From NCBI GenBank assembly GCA_903822205.1, contig CAIJOK010000139.1, positions 1-64,000 of the forward strand: a stretch of DNA of 64,000 nucleotides. The letters are read 5' to 3'. Both the position numbers and the translations under genes were made by a program. Below are positions 1 through 8,724 of the stretch, in pieces. Under the pieces are notes generated by a model. That model saw nothing but the letters and a program-made list of their open reading frames with translations. It ran no database searches and was not told the DNA's origin. Positions within the stretch are counted from its first letter, which is position 1. Each line of letters opens with the position of its first letter. Origin of the DNA: an uncultured beta proteobacterium (GTDB lineage: Bacteria; Pseudomonadota; Gammaproteobacteria; Burkholderiales; Burkholderiaceae_C).

Positions 1-464
1 ACGGTTATGAGCATTACGAAACCTCTGGCTTTGCTAAACCGGGTAAGCAATGTCGCCACAATCTCAACTATTGGACATTTGGTGACTACCTGGGAGTTGG
101 TGCGGGCGCACATAGTAAATTGAGCTTCCACGACAAGATTATTCGACAAACACGCCATAAACATCCTAATCGATATTTAGAACATGCGATCAAAGGCGAG
201 GCGGTCGACAGCGAGTGGGCCATTCCACGTGAGGAGCTAGGCTTTGAGTTTATGATGAACACGCTTCGCTTAATAGAGGGAACCCCTTTAAGTTTGTTGG
301 AGCAACGCACTGGCCTTAAGATGAACACCCTTGCAAAACAGCTAAGCGCCGCAGAAAAAAAAGGACTGCTCACGCAATCCCTCGACACTCAGAACCAGAT
401 CATAATTCAACCCACACTCATGGGGCAGCGTTTTCTCAATGAGCTCTTGCAGATGTTTCTTTAA
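1..464 (+). CDS. hemW: HemW-like radical SAM protein, 3' end only
   Basis: This is the C-terminal ~153 residues of a HemW/coproporphyrinogen-oxidase-like radical SAM protein, thought to be a heme chaperone. The frame is open from base 3. It shows the family blocks HNLNYW and DYLGVGAGAHS, then a winged-helix-like tail that includes EWAIPREELGFEFM. The radical SAM CxxxCxxC site lies upstream, outside the window. Base composition is clearly more AT-rich than the rest of the window (see the finding on the left edge). No promoter or terminator is visible. The family call is firm; whether it belongs to the same replicon as the genes to its right is not. Confidence 0.85.
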   Translation, partial: GYEHYETSGFAKPGKQCRHNLNYWTFGDYLGVGAGAHSKLSFHDKIIRQTRHKHPNRYLEHAIKGEAVDSEWAIPREELGFEFMMNTLRLIEGTPLSLLEQRTGLKMNTLAKQLSAAEKKGLLTQSLDTQNQIIIQPTLMGQRFLNELLQMFL

Positions 465-503
465 TTAGATCACCCGACCGCTCTCTAGCGACCAAGCAAC
501 AAC

Positions 504-941
504 TCAAATTAAATCAATATTGGCTAAGATCATTTTGGCATGGTCTTGAATAAGCTGCTGGTCCTCAGTGCTAATCTTCGATAAATTGGCGGTCATCAAT
601 CGGGTACGAGGATTTTGATTAAATGCCGATTGATGGTTAATCAAAAAATTCCAATACAAATTGGTCATCGGGCAGGCTTGCTCACCATATCTCACCTCTG
701 GTTTATATTGGCATCGATCACAATAATTACTCATACGCTTAACATAAGCACCACTCGCAATATAAGGCTTACTTGTGAAACGGCCACCGTTAGCAAAAAG
801 TGCCATACCAACCACATTGGGTAACTCAACCCACTCAATCGCATCAACATAGATGGCGAGATACCAATCAGAAACTTGTTGTGGCAACACCTCGGCAAGC
901 AAGGCAAAATTACCGGTAACTTGACCGCGAGGGGTATATAT
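504..941 (-). pseudogene. C-terminal remnant of an FeS-type (6-4) photolyase/cryptochrome
   Basis: About 145 codons remain open, up to an in-frame TGA at 942-944. They match the C-terminus of the iron-sulfur bacterial cryptochrome/photolyase family (PhrB type, normally ~500 residues). The block around WVELPNVVGMALFANGG is family-typical. The cysteines YCDRC and, 13 residues on, QACP fit the last three Fe-S ligands of PhrB. The FAD and antenna domains are missing and no proper start exists; a TTG at 902 is the only in-frame candidate. What remains would not be a working enzyme. It shares the AT-rich composition of hemW and stops about 30 bases before the GC-richer gspE. Confidence 0.7.
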
Positions 942-972
942 TCAAGTCAAATAAAAATCCCTTAAGAGCCTA

Positions 973-2595
973 TTACCCCGCTACGGTGATCCGATTTACC
1001 TCGGCCTGGCTGGTCAGGCCCTGCTGCACCATGTCCTGGGCAGATTCACGCAGCAGCCGTGTGCCGCGTGCTCTGGCAGCTTCTTTGATGGCACGCACCG
1101 GCGCACGACCGGCGATCAGCTCTCGCAGTTCATCGTCCAGCACCAGACACTCGCCTATCGCACGTCGCCCCTTGTAGCCCGTGCTGCGGCAATCCGTGCA
1201 ACCCTTGCCGGCGCAGTGGGTGCAAAACACACGCACCAGACGCTGCGCCACGATGCCATTCAACGCCGACACAAAGGTATAGGGGTCAACCTGCATGTGC
1301 TCAAAGCGCCCCAACACATCAAACACATTGTTGGCATGGACGGTCGAAAATACCAGATGCCCAGTCAGTGCCGCTTGTACCGCGATCTGGGCCGTGTCGG
1401 GGTCGCGAATTTCGCCCACCATGATCTTGTCGGGGTCATGCCGCAGGATGGACCGCAGACCGCGTGCAAAGCTTAAACCCTTGCGTTCATTGACCGGGAT
1501 TTGCAACACCCCAGGCACTTGGTATTCAACGGGGTCTTCGATGGTGATGATTTTGCTGGCACCGTCGTTGATCTCGGAGATGGCGGCGTACAGCGTGGTG
1601 GTCTTGCCGCTGCCGGTAGGGCCGGTGATCAGCAACATGCCATGCGGCTGCTTTGCCAGGTGGCGAATGATGCACATGGGGTGGGCATCAAAGCCCAGGT
1701 GGTCCAGCGTCAGACCGGCGATCTGGTCGCTCAAATGTTCTTTGTCCAAGATGCGGATGACGGCATCTTCACCATAGACGCTGGGCATGATCGACACCCT
1801 GAAGTCAATATCGCGGTCCCGGATGCGAACCCTGAATCGCCCGTCCTGGGGCGTGCGCCGCTCAGTGATGTCCAGTTCAGCCATCACCTTGACGCGCGAA
1901 ATGGCCTGTTCATTCAACTCAAGCCCGGGCACCTTGCCGGCCAACACGATCACACCGTCGATCCGGTACTTGACCACCAGGCCGGTGGCAGCGGCCTCTA
2001 GGTGAATGTCCGAGGCCCCTGCACCCATGGCATCAAACAAGGTGGAATTGATCAGGCGGATCACGGGGCTGGCCGTCTCGTCAATGCGCGAGAGTGAGAT
2101 TTCTTCGACCCCCGACTGACGCGCAGCCTCCGTAAAGCCGTGGTCCAAAATGCCGGGCAAAGCTGAGGCGGCTGACTCTAAGCGCGCCAAAACGCCTTGC
2201 AGCGCGGACTCAGGCAGCAGCTCACGCGCAATCAGCGCAATGCCGTGGGAATCAGCCCAGCGTTGCAGGGCAAGGTCAGTGGGGTTGGCAAACCACAGCA
2301 CCAGACTATTCTGATCATCCTGACGACGGACAACCAACGCGGACAGACGGCGGCAGTCTGGCAAGCTCAGCACGTCCAGCGCCGGTATCAGTGTCGATGC
2401 CAAAGGGGTGTGGGCATCGACGTGAACGACGGGGTAATGAAAAATCTGGCCCAGCGACTGCATCACCTGATGCGTGCTCATACCGGACAGACGGGCTAAG
2501 GCAGCATCCAGGGCCACATGCGGGTCACGGCCTTGCTGCCAGGCCTGGCGAATTTGGGCAGGAGTGAAGGCGTTAGAAACCACGTCAGATGACAC
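973..2595 (-). CDS. gspE: GspE/PilB-type secretion ATPase
   Basis: This is a 540-residue hexameric ATPase of the type II secretion / type IV pilus assembly family, which powers pseudopilus or pilus extension from the cytoplasmic side of the inner membrane. An N-terminal T2SSE_N-like domain (residues ~30-150) precedes the ATPase core. Walker A GPTGSGKTT is near residue 325, the Asp-box region is IITIEDPVEYQ, Walker B VGEIRD lies near 397, and the His-box region is GHLVFSTVHANN. The zinc motif CxxC...CxxC is present, but the loop between the two pairs is very short. No gspD or gspF flanks it. A pseudopilin begins at the far right end of the window. GspE is favoured over PilB because only one N-terminal domain is visible. 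Confidence 0.85.
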   Translation of the reverse strand: MSSDVVSNAFTPAQIRQAWQQGRDPHVALDAALARLSGMSTHQVMQSLGQIFHYPVVHVDAHTPLASTLIPALDVLSLPDCRRLSALVVRRQDDQNSLVLWFANPTDLALQRWADSHGIALIARELLPESALQGVLARLESAASALPGILDHGFTEAARQSGVEEISLSRIDETASPVIRLINSTLFDAMGAGASDIHLEAAATGLVVKYRIDGVIVLAGKVPGLELNEQAISRVKVMAELDITERRTPQDGRFRVRIRDRDIDFRVSIMPSVYGEDAVIRILDKEHLSDQIAGLTLDHLGFDAHPMCIIRHLAKQPHGMLLITGPTGSGKTTTLYAAISEINDGASKIITIEDPVEYQVPGVLQIPVNERKGLSFARGLRSILRHDPDKIMVGEIRDPDTAQIAVQAALTGHLVFSTVHANNVFDVLGRFEHMQVDPYTFVSALNGIVAQRLVRVFCTHCAGKGCTDCRSTGYKGRRAIGECLVLDDELRELIAGRAPVRAIKEAARARGTRLLRESAQDMVQQGLTSQAEVNRITVAG

Positions 2596-2649
2596 AAAAC
2601 GGGTGCGACAAAGGCAACGGCCCTGTGGAACCGTTCACAGTCAAGAAAC

Positions 2650-2670
2650 CAAGCCTTGCACGAGGGCTTG
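2650..2670 (-). terminator. Weak terminator-like hairpin after the NlpC/P60 gene
   Basis: Read on the minus strand, CAAGCC and GGCTTG form a 6-bp stem with a 9-base loop, followed by GTTTCTT. It lies just past the stop of the NlpC/P60 gene and upstream of gspE. The U-tract is interrupted, so termination may be partial. Confidence 0.35.
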
Positions 2671-2685
2671 CCTCAAGGGTTTGCT

Positions 2686-3276
2686 TTAGGGCGCATTCGA
2701 ATCCTGCGGTGCTTCGGGCGCATTGGCGACAGCCCCCGGCACACGGCGGGCACCGTCAAAACGGCGGCTCCAGTAGCCCAGATTCATGCTATCAATCCTG
2801 ACCTCGGAACCTGGCCTGGGTGAATGGATAAATTCATCGTTGCCTAGGTAAATTCCGACGTGGCTAAAAGCCCTGCGCATGGTATTAAAAAAGACAAGGT
2901 CGCCGGGTTGCAGCTCAGACTTGTCAATTTGTTCTGTGATGGCGGCTTGTTGTGATGCCTTGTGCGGAAGCAGTTGGCCCAGGGTTTGGATATAGATGGC
3001 GCTGACAAAACCGCTACAGTCAAAGCCGGTTTTGGCGTTGGTACCGCCGCGCCGGTAGGGCGCACCCACAAAACTGATGGCGTGACGCACCAGGTCAGAT
3101 GCCGTACGACCGACGCTTAGCCGAACCTGATCCATCTGTGACAGCAAGCCGTTGCCTTCAGGAACATAAGCGGGGTCGTCAGGTGTCAAGGCATCCGTTG
3201 GAGCGGCACGGGCCGATACAGCGACCAGCAGGGTGAGAAACAGAAGGGCAAGTTGGGCGGCAAGTTTGATCGGCAT
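2686..3276 (-). CDS. Secreted NlpC/P60 (C40) cell-wall peptidase
   Basis: Exported cysteine peptidase expected to cut peptide stems of peptidoglycan in the periplasm. The ATG at 3276 begins MPIKLAAQ, a clean signal peptide ending SARA before APTDAL. The longer open frame to 3357 would put 27 hydrophilic residues in front of it. The catalytic domain has GFDCSGFV (nucleophile Cys), PGDLVFF, SHVGIYLG (catalytic His) and FIHSPRPG (third polar residue). Length is typical of single-domain C40 enzymes. It sits 90 bases upstream of gspE on the same strand and is divergent from pepN. It has no obvious functional link with either. Confidence 0.85.
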   Translation of the reverse strand: MPIKLAAQLALLFLTLLVAVSARAAPTDALTPDDPAYVPEGNGLLSQMDQVRLSVGRTASDLVRHAISFVGAPYRRGGTNAKTGFDCSGFVSAIYIQTLGQLLPHKASQQAAITEQIDKSELQPGDLVFFNTMRRAFSHVGIYLGNDEFIHSPRPGSEVRIDSMNLGYWSRRFDGARRVPGAVANAPEAPQDSNAP

Positions 3277-3367
3277 TGATGTGGAATGTGCGTAAAAAAG
3301 AGGGGCTTGTCCAAATTTTTTGAAGGGGCGAGTGTAAATGGCACATTGGGGCATCATCAGCCCCTAC

Positions 3368-3397
3368 CTGATAAAAACTGATAAAAACTGATAAAAA
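3368..3397. repeat. 10-bp tandem repeat, three copies
   Basis: Three exact head-to-tail copies of CTGATAAAAA lie in the 245-bp divergent gap between the NlpC/P60 gene and pepN. They may carry promoter elements of either gene, and slippage could alter spacing. Confidence 0.85.
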
Positions 3398-3521
3398 CTG
3401 CGTTACACATGATGCCATGTGAGGGGTTCGTGTGAAAATCCGCCCCTTTTTTTGGCTGGTTGATGCAGACACAGCAGCAGAAGATACAGATGCAGACAGC
3501 ACAATTTTTGGAGAACTTGCT

Positions 3522-6335
3522 ATGACGCGCGATGCAAACGATGCCGCTACCGTGATTTTGCGAATGGACTATCAACCACCGGCCTTCTGGATCGACCATG
3601 TTGATCTGACACTCGACCTTGACCCTGCCAAAACCCGTGTCCTCAACAAGATGACGATCCGCCGCAACCCCGATGTTGCGGCGCAGGCCTTGCGGCTGGA
3701 CGGCTGCGATCTGGACTTGGCCAGGGTGCGTGTCAATGGGGCCGCTACGTCGTTTAGGCTGGATGGCAGCGTGTTGGTGCTGGCCAATCTGCCGCCCGAT
3801 GGCAGCTTTGAGCTTGAGATTTTCAACACATGCTCGCCCATCCTCAACACCCGTCTGATGGGCTTGTACGTCAGCCATGGCACTTTTTTTACGCAATGCG
3901 AGGCCGAGGGTTTTAGGCGCATCACCTACTTTTTGGACAGACCCGATGTCATGTCTTGCTATACCGTCACGCTGCGGGCCGACCGGGCCCAATACCCGGT
4001 GTTATTAAGCAATGGCAACTTGGCCGCCAGCGGCTTGCTGGACGATGGCCGCCACTTTGCCACCTGGGTTGACCCACACCGCAAGCCTTGCTATTTGTTT
4101 GCCTTGGTGGCAGGGCATCTGGCCTGCCGTGAGCAGCGCATCACTACTCGCTCTGGCTCAGAGCATCTGTTGCAGGTCTATGTACGCCCGGCCGACATAG
4201 ACAAGACCGAACACGCCCTGAATGCCCTGATCAAGGCCATCGTCTGGGACACCCTGCGCTTTGGACTGACGCTTGACCTGGATCGCTTCATGATCGTCGC
4301 CACCAGTGACTTCAACATGGGGGCGATGGAAAACAAGGGACTGAATATTTTCAATACCCAATACGTGCTGGCCAGCCAGGCCACGGCCACAGATGCCGAC
4401 TTTGCCAATGTGACAGCCGTGGTGGGGCATGAGTATTTTCATAACTGGACGGGCAACCGCGTCACCTGTCGCGACTGGTTTCAGTTGAGCCTGAAAGAGG
4501 GGCTGACCGTATTTCGTGATCAAGAGTTCAGTATGGACTTGTGCGCCGATGCCCCAGGCCGTGCGGTCAAACGGATCGAAGACGTGCGGGTCTTGCGCAC
4601 CGTGCAGTTTGCCGAGGACGCAGGCCCCATGGCCCACCCTGTGCGGCCCGACAGCTATGTGGAGATCAACAACTTTTACACTGTCACAGTCTATGAAAAA
4701 GGGGCCGAGGTGGTCAGGATGATGCAAACCCTGGTGGGCCAATCGGGTTTTGCCAAAGGCATGACGCTGTATTTTGAACGCCATGACGGCCACGCCGTGA
4801 CCTGTGATGACTTTGTGCAGGCCATTGCCGATGCCAACCCCGCATCTGCCCTGACGCTGCATCTGCCGCAATTCAAACTTTGGTACAGCCAGGCAGGCAC
4901 CCCCCGTCTGACGGCCCGTGGCCTGTACGACGCACAGGCGCAGCGCTACACGCTAGATTTTTCACAAAGCTGCCCGGCCACATCTGGCCAAAGCGGAAAA
5001 AGCGGAAAAAGTGACAACCAGCCTTTTGTGATCCCCATCAGTCTGGGGCTGGTGGATGCCAGCGGCCGATCCCTGCGGGTGGATGCAGACATCGACACTC
5101 ATACCCACACCGATACCTCTACCGGCCATAACAGCCTCCTGATGGTAGTGACGCATGCGCAGCAGTCCATCACGTTTGACAACATGGCCACAGAGCCAGT
5201 CCCGTCCATTTTGCGTGGCCTGTCTGCGCCGGTCATTTTGGACTTTGACTACACCGATGCCCAACTGCTCATTTTGCTAGAACACGACCCCGACCCCTTT
5301 AATCGCTGGGAGGCCGGACAGCGTTTGGGCCTGCGTTGCGCCATGCAAGCCATCGCTAATGAGGAAGGCCGGACGAGCAATATCGGCCCAAACAACTCCA
5401 GTGAGCCACGTGACCCAAGTGACCCAAGTGACCCAAGCGTTTTAACCCAAGCGTTTATATCCGCCATGCGGTCGGTTTTGCGCCACCCCACGCTGGACGC
5501 AGCCTTTAAGGAACTGGTGCTTACCCTGCCGTCAGAAACCTACATCGCGGAGCAGCTTGATAGGGTCGATCCACAGCAATTGCACCGTATGCATACCGCC
5601 ATGCGCAGCCAATTGGCCACAGCCCTGCAACCGGACTGGCAATGGGCGTATGAGACACATGCAAGTCATCGCAACGGTGCGGGCGGCTACCAAACCGATG
5701 CGCAGTCCACCGGCAGACGCGCTCTGGCCGGGCTGGCACTGCACCATCTTTGCCTGGCGGCTTGCAGTTCAAACGATGCAGTGTGGCCCGGCAAAACCTG
5801 GCAACAGTTCAAGGATGCAGGCAACATGACCGACCGCTGGAATGCCCTGAGCGCTTTGGTTCACAGCGGTCACCCGTTGGCCGACAAAGCGCTGGCGCGT
5901 TTTTATGCTCAGTACCACACCGATGATCTGGTGCTGGATAAATGGTTTGCGCTACAGGCGGGTGCTTGCGACCGAGGCGGCCAGGTGCTGCCACTGGTGC
6001 GCCAATTGCTGACGCACAAGGACTTTCATTTGCACAACCCCAACCGCGCCCGCAGCGTGATCTTTAGCTACTGCTGTCGCAACTTTGGGGCCTTTCATCG
6101 CACCGATGCGGCAGGCTATGCATTTTGGAGCGAGCAAGTCTTGGCGCTGGATGCCATCAACCCCCACGTTGCCGCCCGGCTGGCGCGTGCGATGGATCGG
6201 TGGAACAAACTGGCTGATCCCTACCGCAGCGATGCCCACCAGGCGCTTTTGCGCGTTGCCGCCCATGGCAAGCTAAGCCCGGACGTACGGGAGGTCGTAT
6301 CGCGGGCACTGACATATCCACCCGCTCTACAGTGA
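3522..6335 (+). CDS. pepN: Aminopeptidase N (M1 family)
   Basis: Zinc metallo-aminopeptidase that removes N-terminal residues from peptides in the cytoplasm. The start ATG at 3522 is preceded by GGAGA (3510-3514); an in-frame ATG at 3432 lacks a site and would add 30 unrelated residues. The substrate-recognition motif GAMEN is near residue 267. The zinc site HEYFH is near 303, with the downstream glutamate in LKEGLTVF. About 937 residues, somewhat longer than E. coli PepN. The extra length is partly low-complexity linkers: SGKSGKS near 490 and a DPS triplet repeat near 630 encoded by a 9-bp tandem repeat (5411-5437). It is followed by an IS remnant. Confidence 0.95.
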   Translation: MTRDANDAATVILRMDYQPPAFWIDHVDLTLDLDPAKTRVLNKMTIRRNPDVAAQALRLDGCDLDLARVRVNGAATSFRLDGSVLVLANLPPDGSFELEIFNTCSPILNTRLMGLYVSHGTFFTQCEAEGFRRITYFLDRPDVMSCYTVTLRADRAQYPVLLSNGNLAASGLLDDGRHFATWVDPHRKPCYLFALVAGHLACREQRITTRSGSEHLLQVYVRPADIDKTEHALNALIKAIVWDTLRFGLTLDLDRFMIVATSDFNMGAMENKGLNIFNTQYVLASQATATDADFANVTAVVGHEYFHNWTGNRVTCRDWFQLSLKEGLTVFRDQEFSMDLCADAPGRAVKRIEDVRVLRTVQFAEDAGPMAHPVRPDSYVEINNFYTVTVYEKGAEVVRMMQTLVGQSGFAKGMTLYFERHDGHAVTCDDFVQAIADANPASALTLHLPQFKLWYSQAGTPRLTARGLYDAQAQRYTLDFSQSCPATSGQSGKSGKSDNQPFVIPISLGLVDASGRSLRVDADIDTHTHTDTSTGHNSLLMVVTHAQQSITFDNMATEPVPSILRGLSAPVILDFDYTDAQLLILLEHDPDPFNRWEAGQRLGLRCAMQAIANEEGRTSNIGPNNSSEPRDPSDPSDPSVLTQAFISAMRSVLRHPTLDAAFKELVLTLPSETYIAEQLDRVDPQQLHRMHTAMRSQLATALQPDWQWAYETHASHRNGAGGYQTDAQSTGRRALAGLALHHLCLAACSSNDAVWPGKTWQQFKDAGNMTDRWNALSALVHSGHPLADKALARFYAQYHTDDLVLDKWFALQAGACDRGGQVLPLVRQLLTHKDFHLHNPNRARSVIFSYCCRNFGAFHRTDAAGYAFWSEQVLALDAINPHVAARLARAMDRWNKLADPYRSDAHQALLRVAAHGKLSPDVREVVSRALTYPPALQ
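5411..5437. repeat. 9-bp tandem repeat inside pepN
   Basis: Three copies of TGACCCAAG encode repeated Asp-Pro-Ser in a linker before the helical C-terminal domain. Because the unit is 9 bp, copy-number change keeps the frame. Confidence 0.85.
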
Positions 6336-6361
6336 ACCCCGAATTGAAGACAAAAAATTAA

Positions 6362-7119
6362 GGTAACTACTCAGGTCTCCACAAACGAACAAGCGACAAT
6401 CGCCACAAATGCTAGACCTTCCCGACCTTTCTGAACTCAGTTCACTGCAAAAAGACGATTTGATCAGATCGTTATGGCCATTGCAGCAGAAAGTGCAAGA
6501 CCTCACATTGCAACTTGCAGAACTTCAATCTCGTCTCAACCTCAACAGCCGCAATTCAAGCAAGCCCCCATCAAGTGACGGCTTGAACAAACCGGCCCCA
6601 AAGTCATTGCGTGTTGCAAGACAAAACCCGACAGGTGGGCCAAAAGGTCACACTGGCAGCACCTTAAAACAATCCGCAAATCCCGACAAAATTGTTATCC
6701 ACGGCGTACCCACGCTGTGCCAGGCGTGTCAGAAAACACTACCTCCGGCGTATATGGCAGAAGCCCGCCAAGTCTATGATTTGCCCGAAGTGAAATGCGA
6801 AGTCACCGAACATCAGGCAATGCGAACAGTCTGTAGCTGTGGGCGTGTCCACACTGGGGAATTCCCGGTCGGGGTAACCGCTACCGTTCAATACGGTCCA
6901 CGTGTGCAAGCTGCGATGGCGCATCTCAACCAAAACCACGCAGTGCCATTGCAGCGCACAGCCGTACTGATGGAAGACTTCTTTGACCTCCAAGTCGAAC
7001 AGGCCGTGCGCATGCCAAAGGTGAAGCAGAAAGTCTCTGGCGGCTTTCCAGGGTTCTACGCCTCAGCCGAGCTTCGGTTGAATTTTGTCCGGCTGCATCA
7101 GGGGGGCTGAGTAGTTACC
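6362..7119 (+). mobile_element. Internally deleted IS66-type element with intact ends
   Basis: Perfect 13-bp terminal inverted repeats, GGTAACTACTCAG at 6362-6374 and its complement at 7107-7119, bound a 758-bp unit. It contains one frame with an IS66 transposase N-terminus joined to a short piece of its C-terminus. IS66 ends normally begin GTAA, which fits. No clean 8-bp target duplication is seen: AAATTAAG on the left against CAAATAAC on the right. The element lies between pepN and rseP, where dxr would be expected in many relatives. Without a DDE domain it could move only with help from a full-length copy. Confidence 0.75.
6409..7110 (+). pseudogene. tnpC: IS66-family transposase, catalytic core deleted
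   Basis: The 233-codon frame holds the IS66 N-terminal coiled coil, the Ser/Pro-rich NSRNSSKPPSSDG block and the zf-IS66 zinc finger (CQAC...CSCG). After residue ~200 (MEDFFDLQ) it jumps to MPKVKQKVSGGF, which in full-length proteins lies near the C-terminus. Roughly 250 residues, including the whole DDE catalytic domain, are therefore missing. The frame ends inside the right terminal repeat. It cannot be an active transposase. The protein could still bind DNA ends, but that is speculation. Confidence 0.8.
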
Positions 7120-7246
7120 AAATAACAAGTACAAGTACATGCCCATGCCGACCTACGGATATTGCTATGATTTTTGATTTCTATTACATCACCTTGATAC
7201 CTCACTGCAAGAAAACAGCAACCCCAATGGCGATAAGTACCCTACA

Positions 7247-8626
7247 GTGATGACTTTGCTGGCTTTTTTGGTGGCGCTGGCCCTGCTGATCGCGGTTCAT
7301 GAGTATGGCCACTACCGCGTGGCACTGGCTTGCGGTGTGCGGGTGCTGCGCTTTTCAATCGGTTTTGGCAAACCGCTTCTGCGCTGGCAGTCCGGGGCAT
7401 CTGGTACTGAATGGGTGATCGCGGCCATTCCGTTGGGCGGGTTTGTCAAGATGCTTGACGAGCGCGAGGCCCCCGTCGATCCATCCCTGCGGCATTTGGC
7501 ATTCAATACCCAGGCGTTGCACCGCCGTGCCGCGATCGTCGCAGCCGGACCTTTGGCTAATCTGCTTTTGGCGGTTGTCTTGTATTCGGTCGTCCACTGG
7601 ATCGGTGTTGATCAGCCTGCGGCTATTTTGGCCCCGCCCCCTGCGGTGTCGGTGGCTAGGCAAGCCGGTCTGATCGGGGGCGAGCATGTACTGCGTGCGG
7701 GTACAGAAGGCGCGTCGCCCAATGCCGTGGCCTCGTTTGAAGACCTGCGATGGCTGTTAACCCGCGCTGCACTGGATGGTCAGGATGTCACCTTGGAAGT
7801 CGCCGTGCCCCAGACTGGCCGTGAGCGCACCGTGCTTTTGCCGTTGTCTGGTTTGGTCGTCACCGAGGTGGACGCACGGTTATTTGACCAGATCGGCATC
7901 ACAGGCCCTTTGACTTTGCCTGTCATGGGCGACATTCTGCCCGATGGGGCGGCTGCGCGGGCCGGTTTGCAGTCTGGCGACCACGTGCAGCAGGTGGACG
8001 ACACCGTCATCACGGATGGACAGCAATTGCGGCAATTGATACGCACCAGTGTCTCTGCTGCATCCAGCGCTTTATCGGGCATCGTCCCCCGTCAAACCTG
8101 GACGGTATTGCGGCAGGGGAATGTGCTGCGTTTGATGGTCACGCCAGCAGTGGTCACTGAAGGTGATCGCACGGTGGGGCGCATCGGCGCTTACATTGGG
8201 TCACCGCCGCAGACTGTGCTGGTGCGTTACGGTGTATTCGATGGGGTGTGGCGGGCGGCAATCAGAACGTGGGGCATGTCGGTTTTGACGCTTCAGATGA
8301 TGGGCAAAATGCTGACAGGACAGGTGTCTGTCAAGCAGATCAGCGGGCCGCTGACCATCGCCGACTATGCCGGAAAGTCTGCGGACATGGGCCTGACCCC
8401 GTATTTGGTTTTTTTGGCGGTCATCAGCGTCAGCCTGGGGGTTTTGAATTTGCTGCCCTTGCCGGTCTTGGACGGTGGTCACCTGATGTATTATCTTTGG
8501 GAGGGTATCACCGGTAAACCTGTGTCAGACAGGTGGCTGGAGCGCTTGCAACAAGGCGGTATTGCGGTGTTGGCGGCCATGATGTCCATCGCAATTTATA
8601 ACGACATCGCCCGTTTGTTTGGCTAA
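7247..8626 (+). CDS. rseP: RseP site-2 intramembrane zinc protease
   Basis: Inner-membrane M50 protease that cleaves anti-sigma factor RseA and signal-peptide remnants in the sigma-E envelope stress response. The zinc site HEYGH is at residues 18-22 in the first membrane helix, and the second motif LDGGH lies in NLLPLPVLDGGHLMYY. A PDZ region lies in the middle, around residues 210-260 (ILPDGAAARAGLQSGD). At 459 residues it is close to the family norm. The start may be GTG 7247 or the adjacent ATG 7250; no strong ribosome site is visible. It heads the bamA-skp-lpxD-fabZ-lpxA run. The usual upstream partners dxr and cdsA are absent and an IS remnant sits there instead. Confidence 0.95.
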   Translation: MMTLLAFLVALALLIAVHEYGHYRVALACGVRVLRFSIGFGKPLLRWQSGASGTEWVIAAIPLGGFVKMLDEREAPVDPSLRHLAFNTQALHRRAAIVAAGPLANLLLAVVLYSVVHWIGVDQPAAILAPPPAVSVARQAGLIGGEHVLRAGTEGASPNAVASFEDLRWLLTRAALDGQDVTLEVAVPQTGRERTVLLPLSGLVVTEVDARLFDQIGITGPLTLPVMGDILPDGAAARAGLQSGDHVQQVDDTVITDGQQLRQLIRTSVSAASSALSGIVPRQTWTVLRQGNVLRLMVTPAVVTEGDRTVGRIGAYIGSPPQTVLVRYGVFDGVWRAAIRTWGMSVLTLQMMGKMLTGQVSVKQISGPLTIADYAGKSADMGLTPYLVFLAVISVSLGVLNLLPLPVLDGGHLMYYLWEGITGKPVSDRWLERLQQGGIAVLAAMMSIAIYNDIARLFG

Positions 8627-8724
8627 GGTGATGCCGGTTTGTTTCTTGGGTGTCTGTAGGTGTACGCAGGTGAAGATAGGCATCTGTTACGTGGGCATCT
8701 GTCTTGTTGATTGATGATCAAAAA

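Noticed and set aside
4158..4871. 237-codon minus-strand open frame opposite pepN
   Set aside because: Lies over the HEXXH and GAMEN region of pepN; no independent support.
6409..7110. Functional IS66 transposase
   Set aside because: The DDE catalytic domain is entirely missing.
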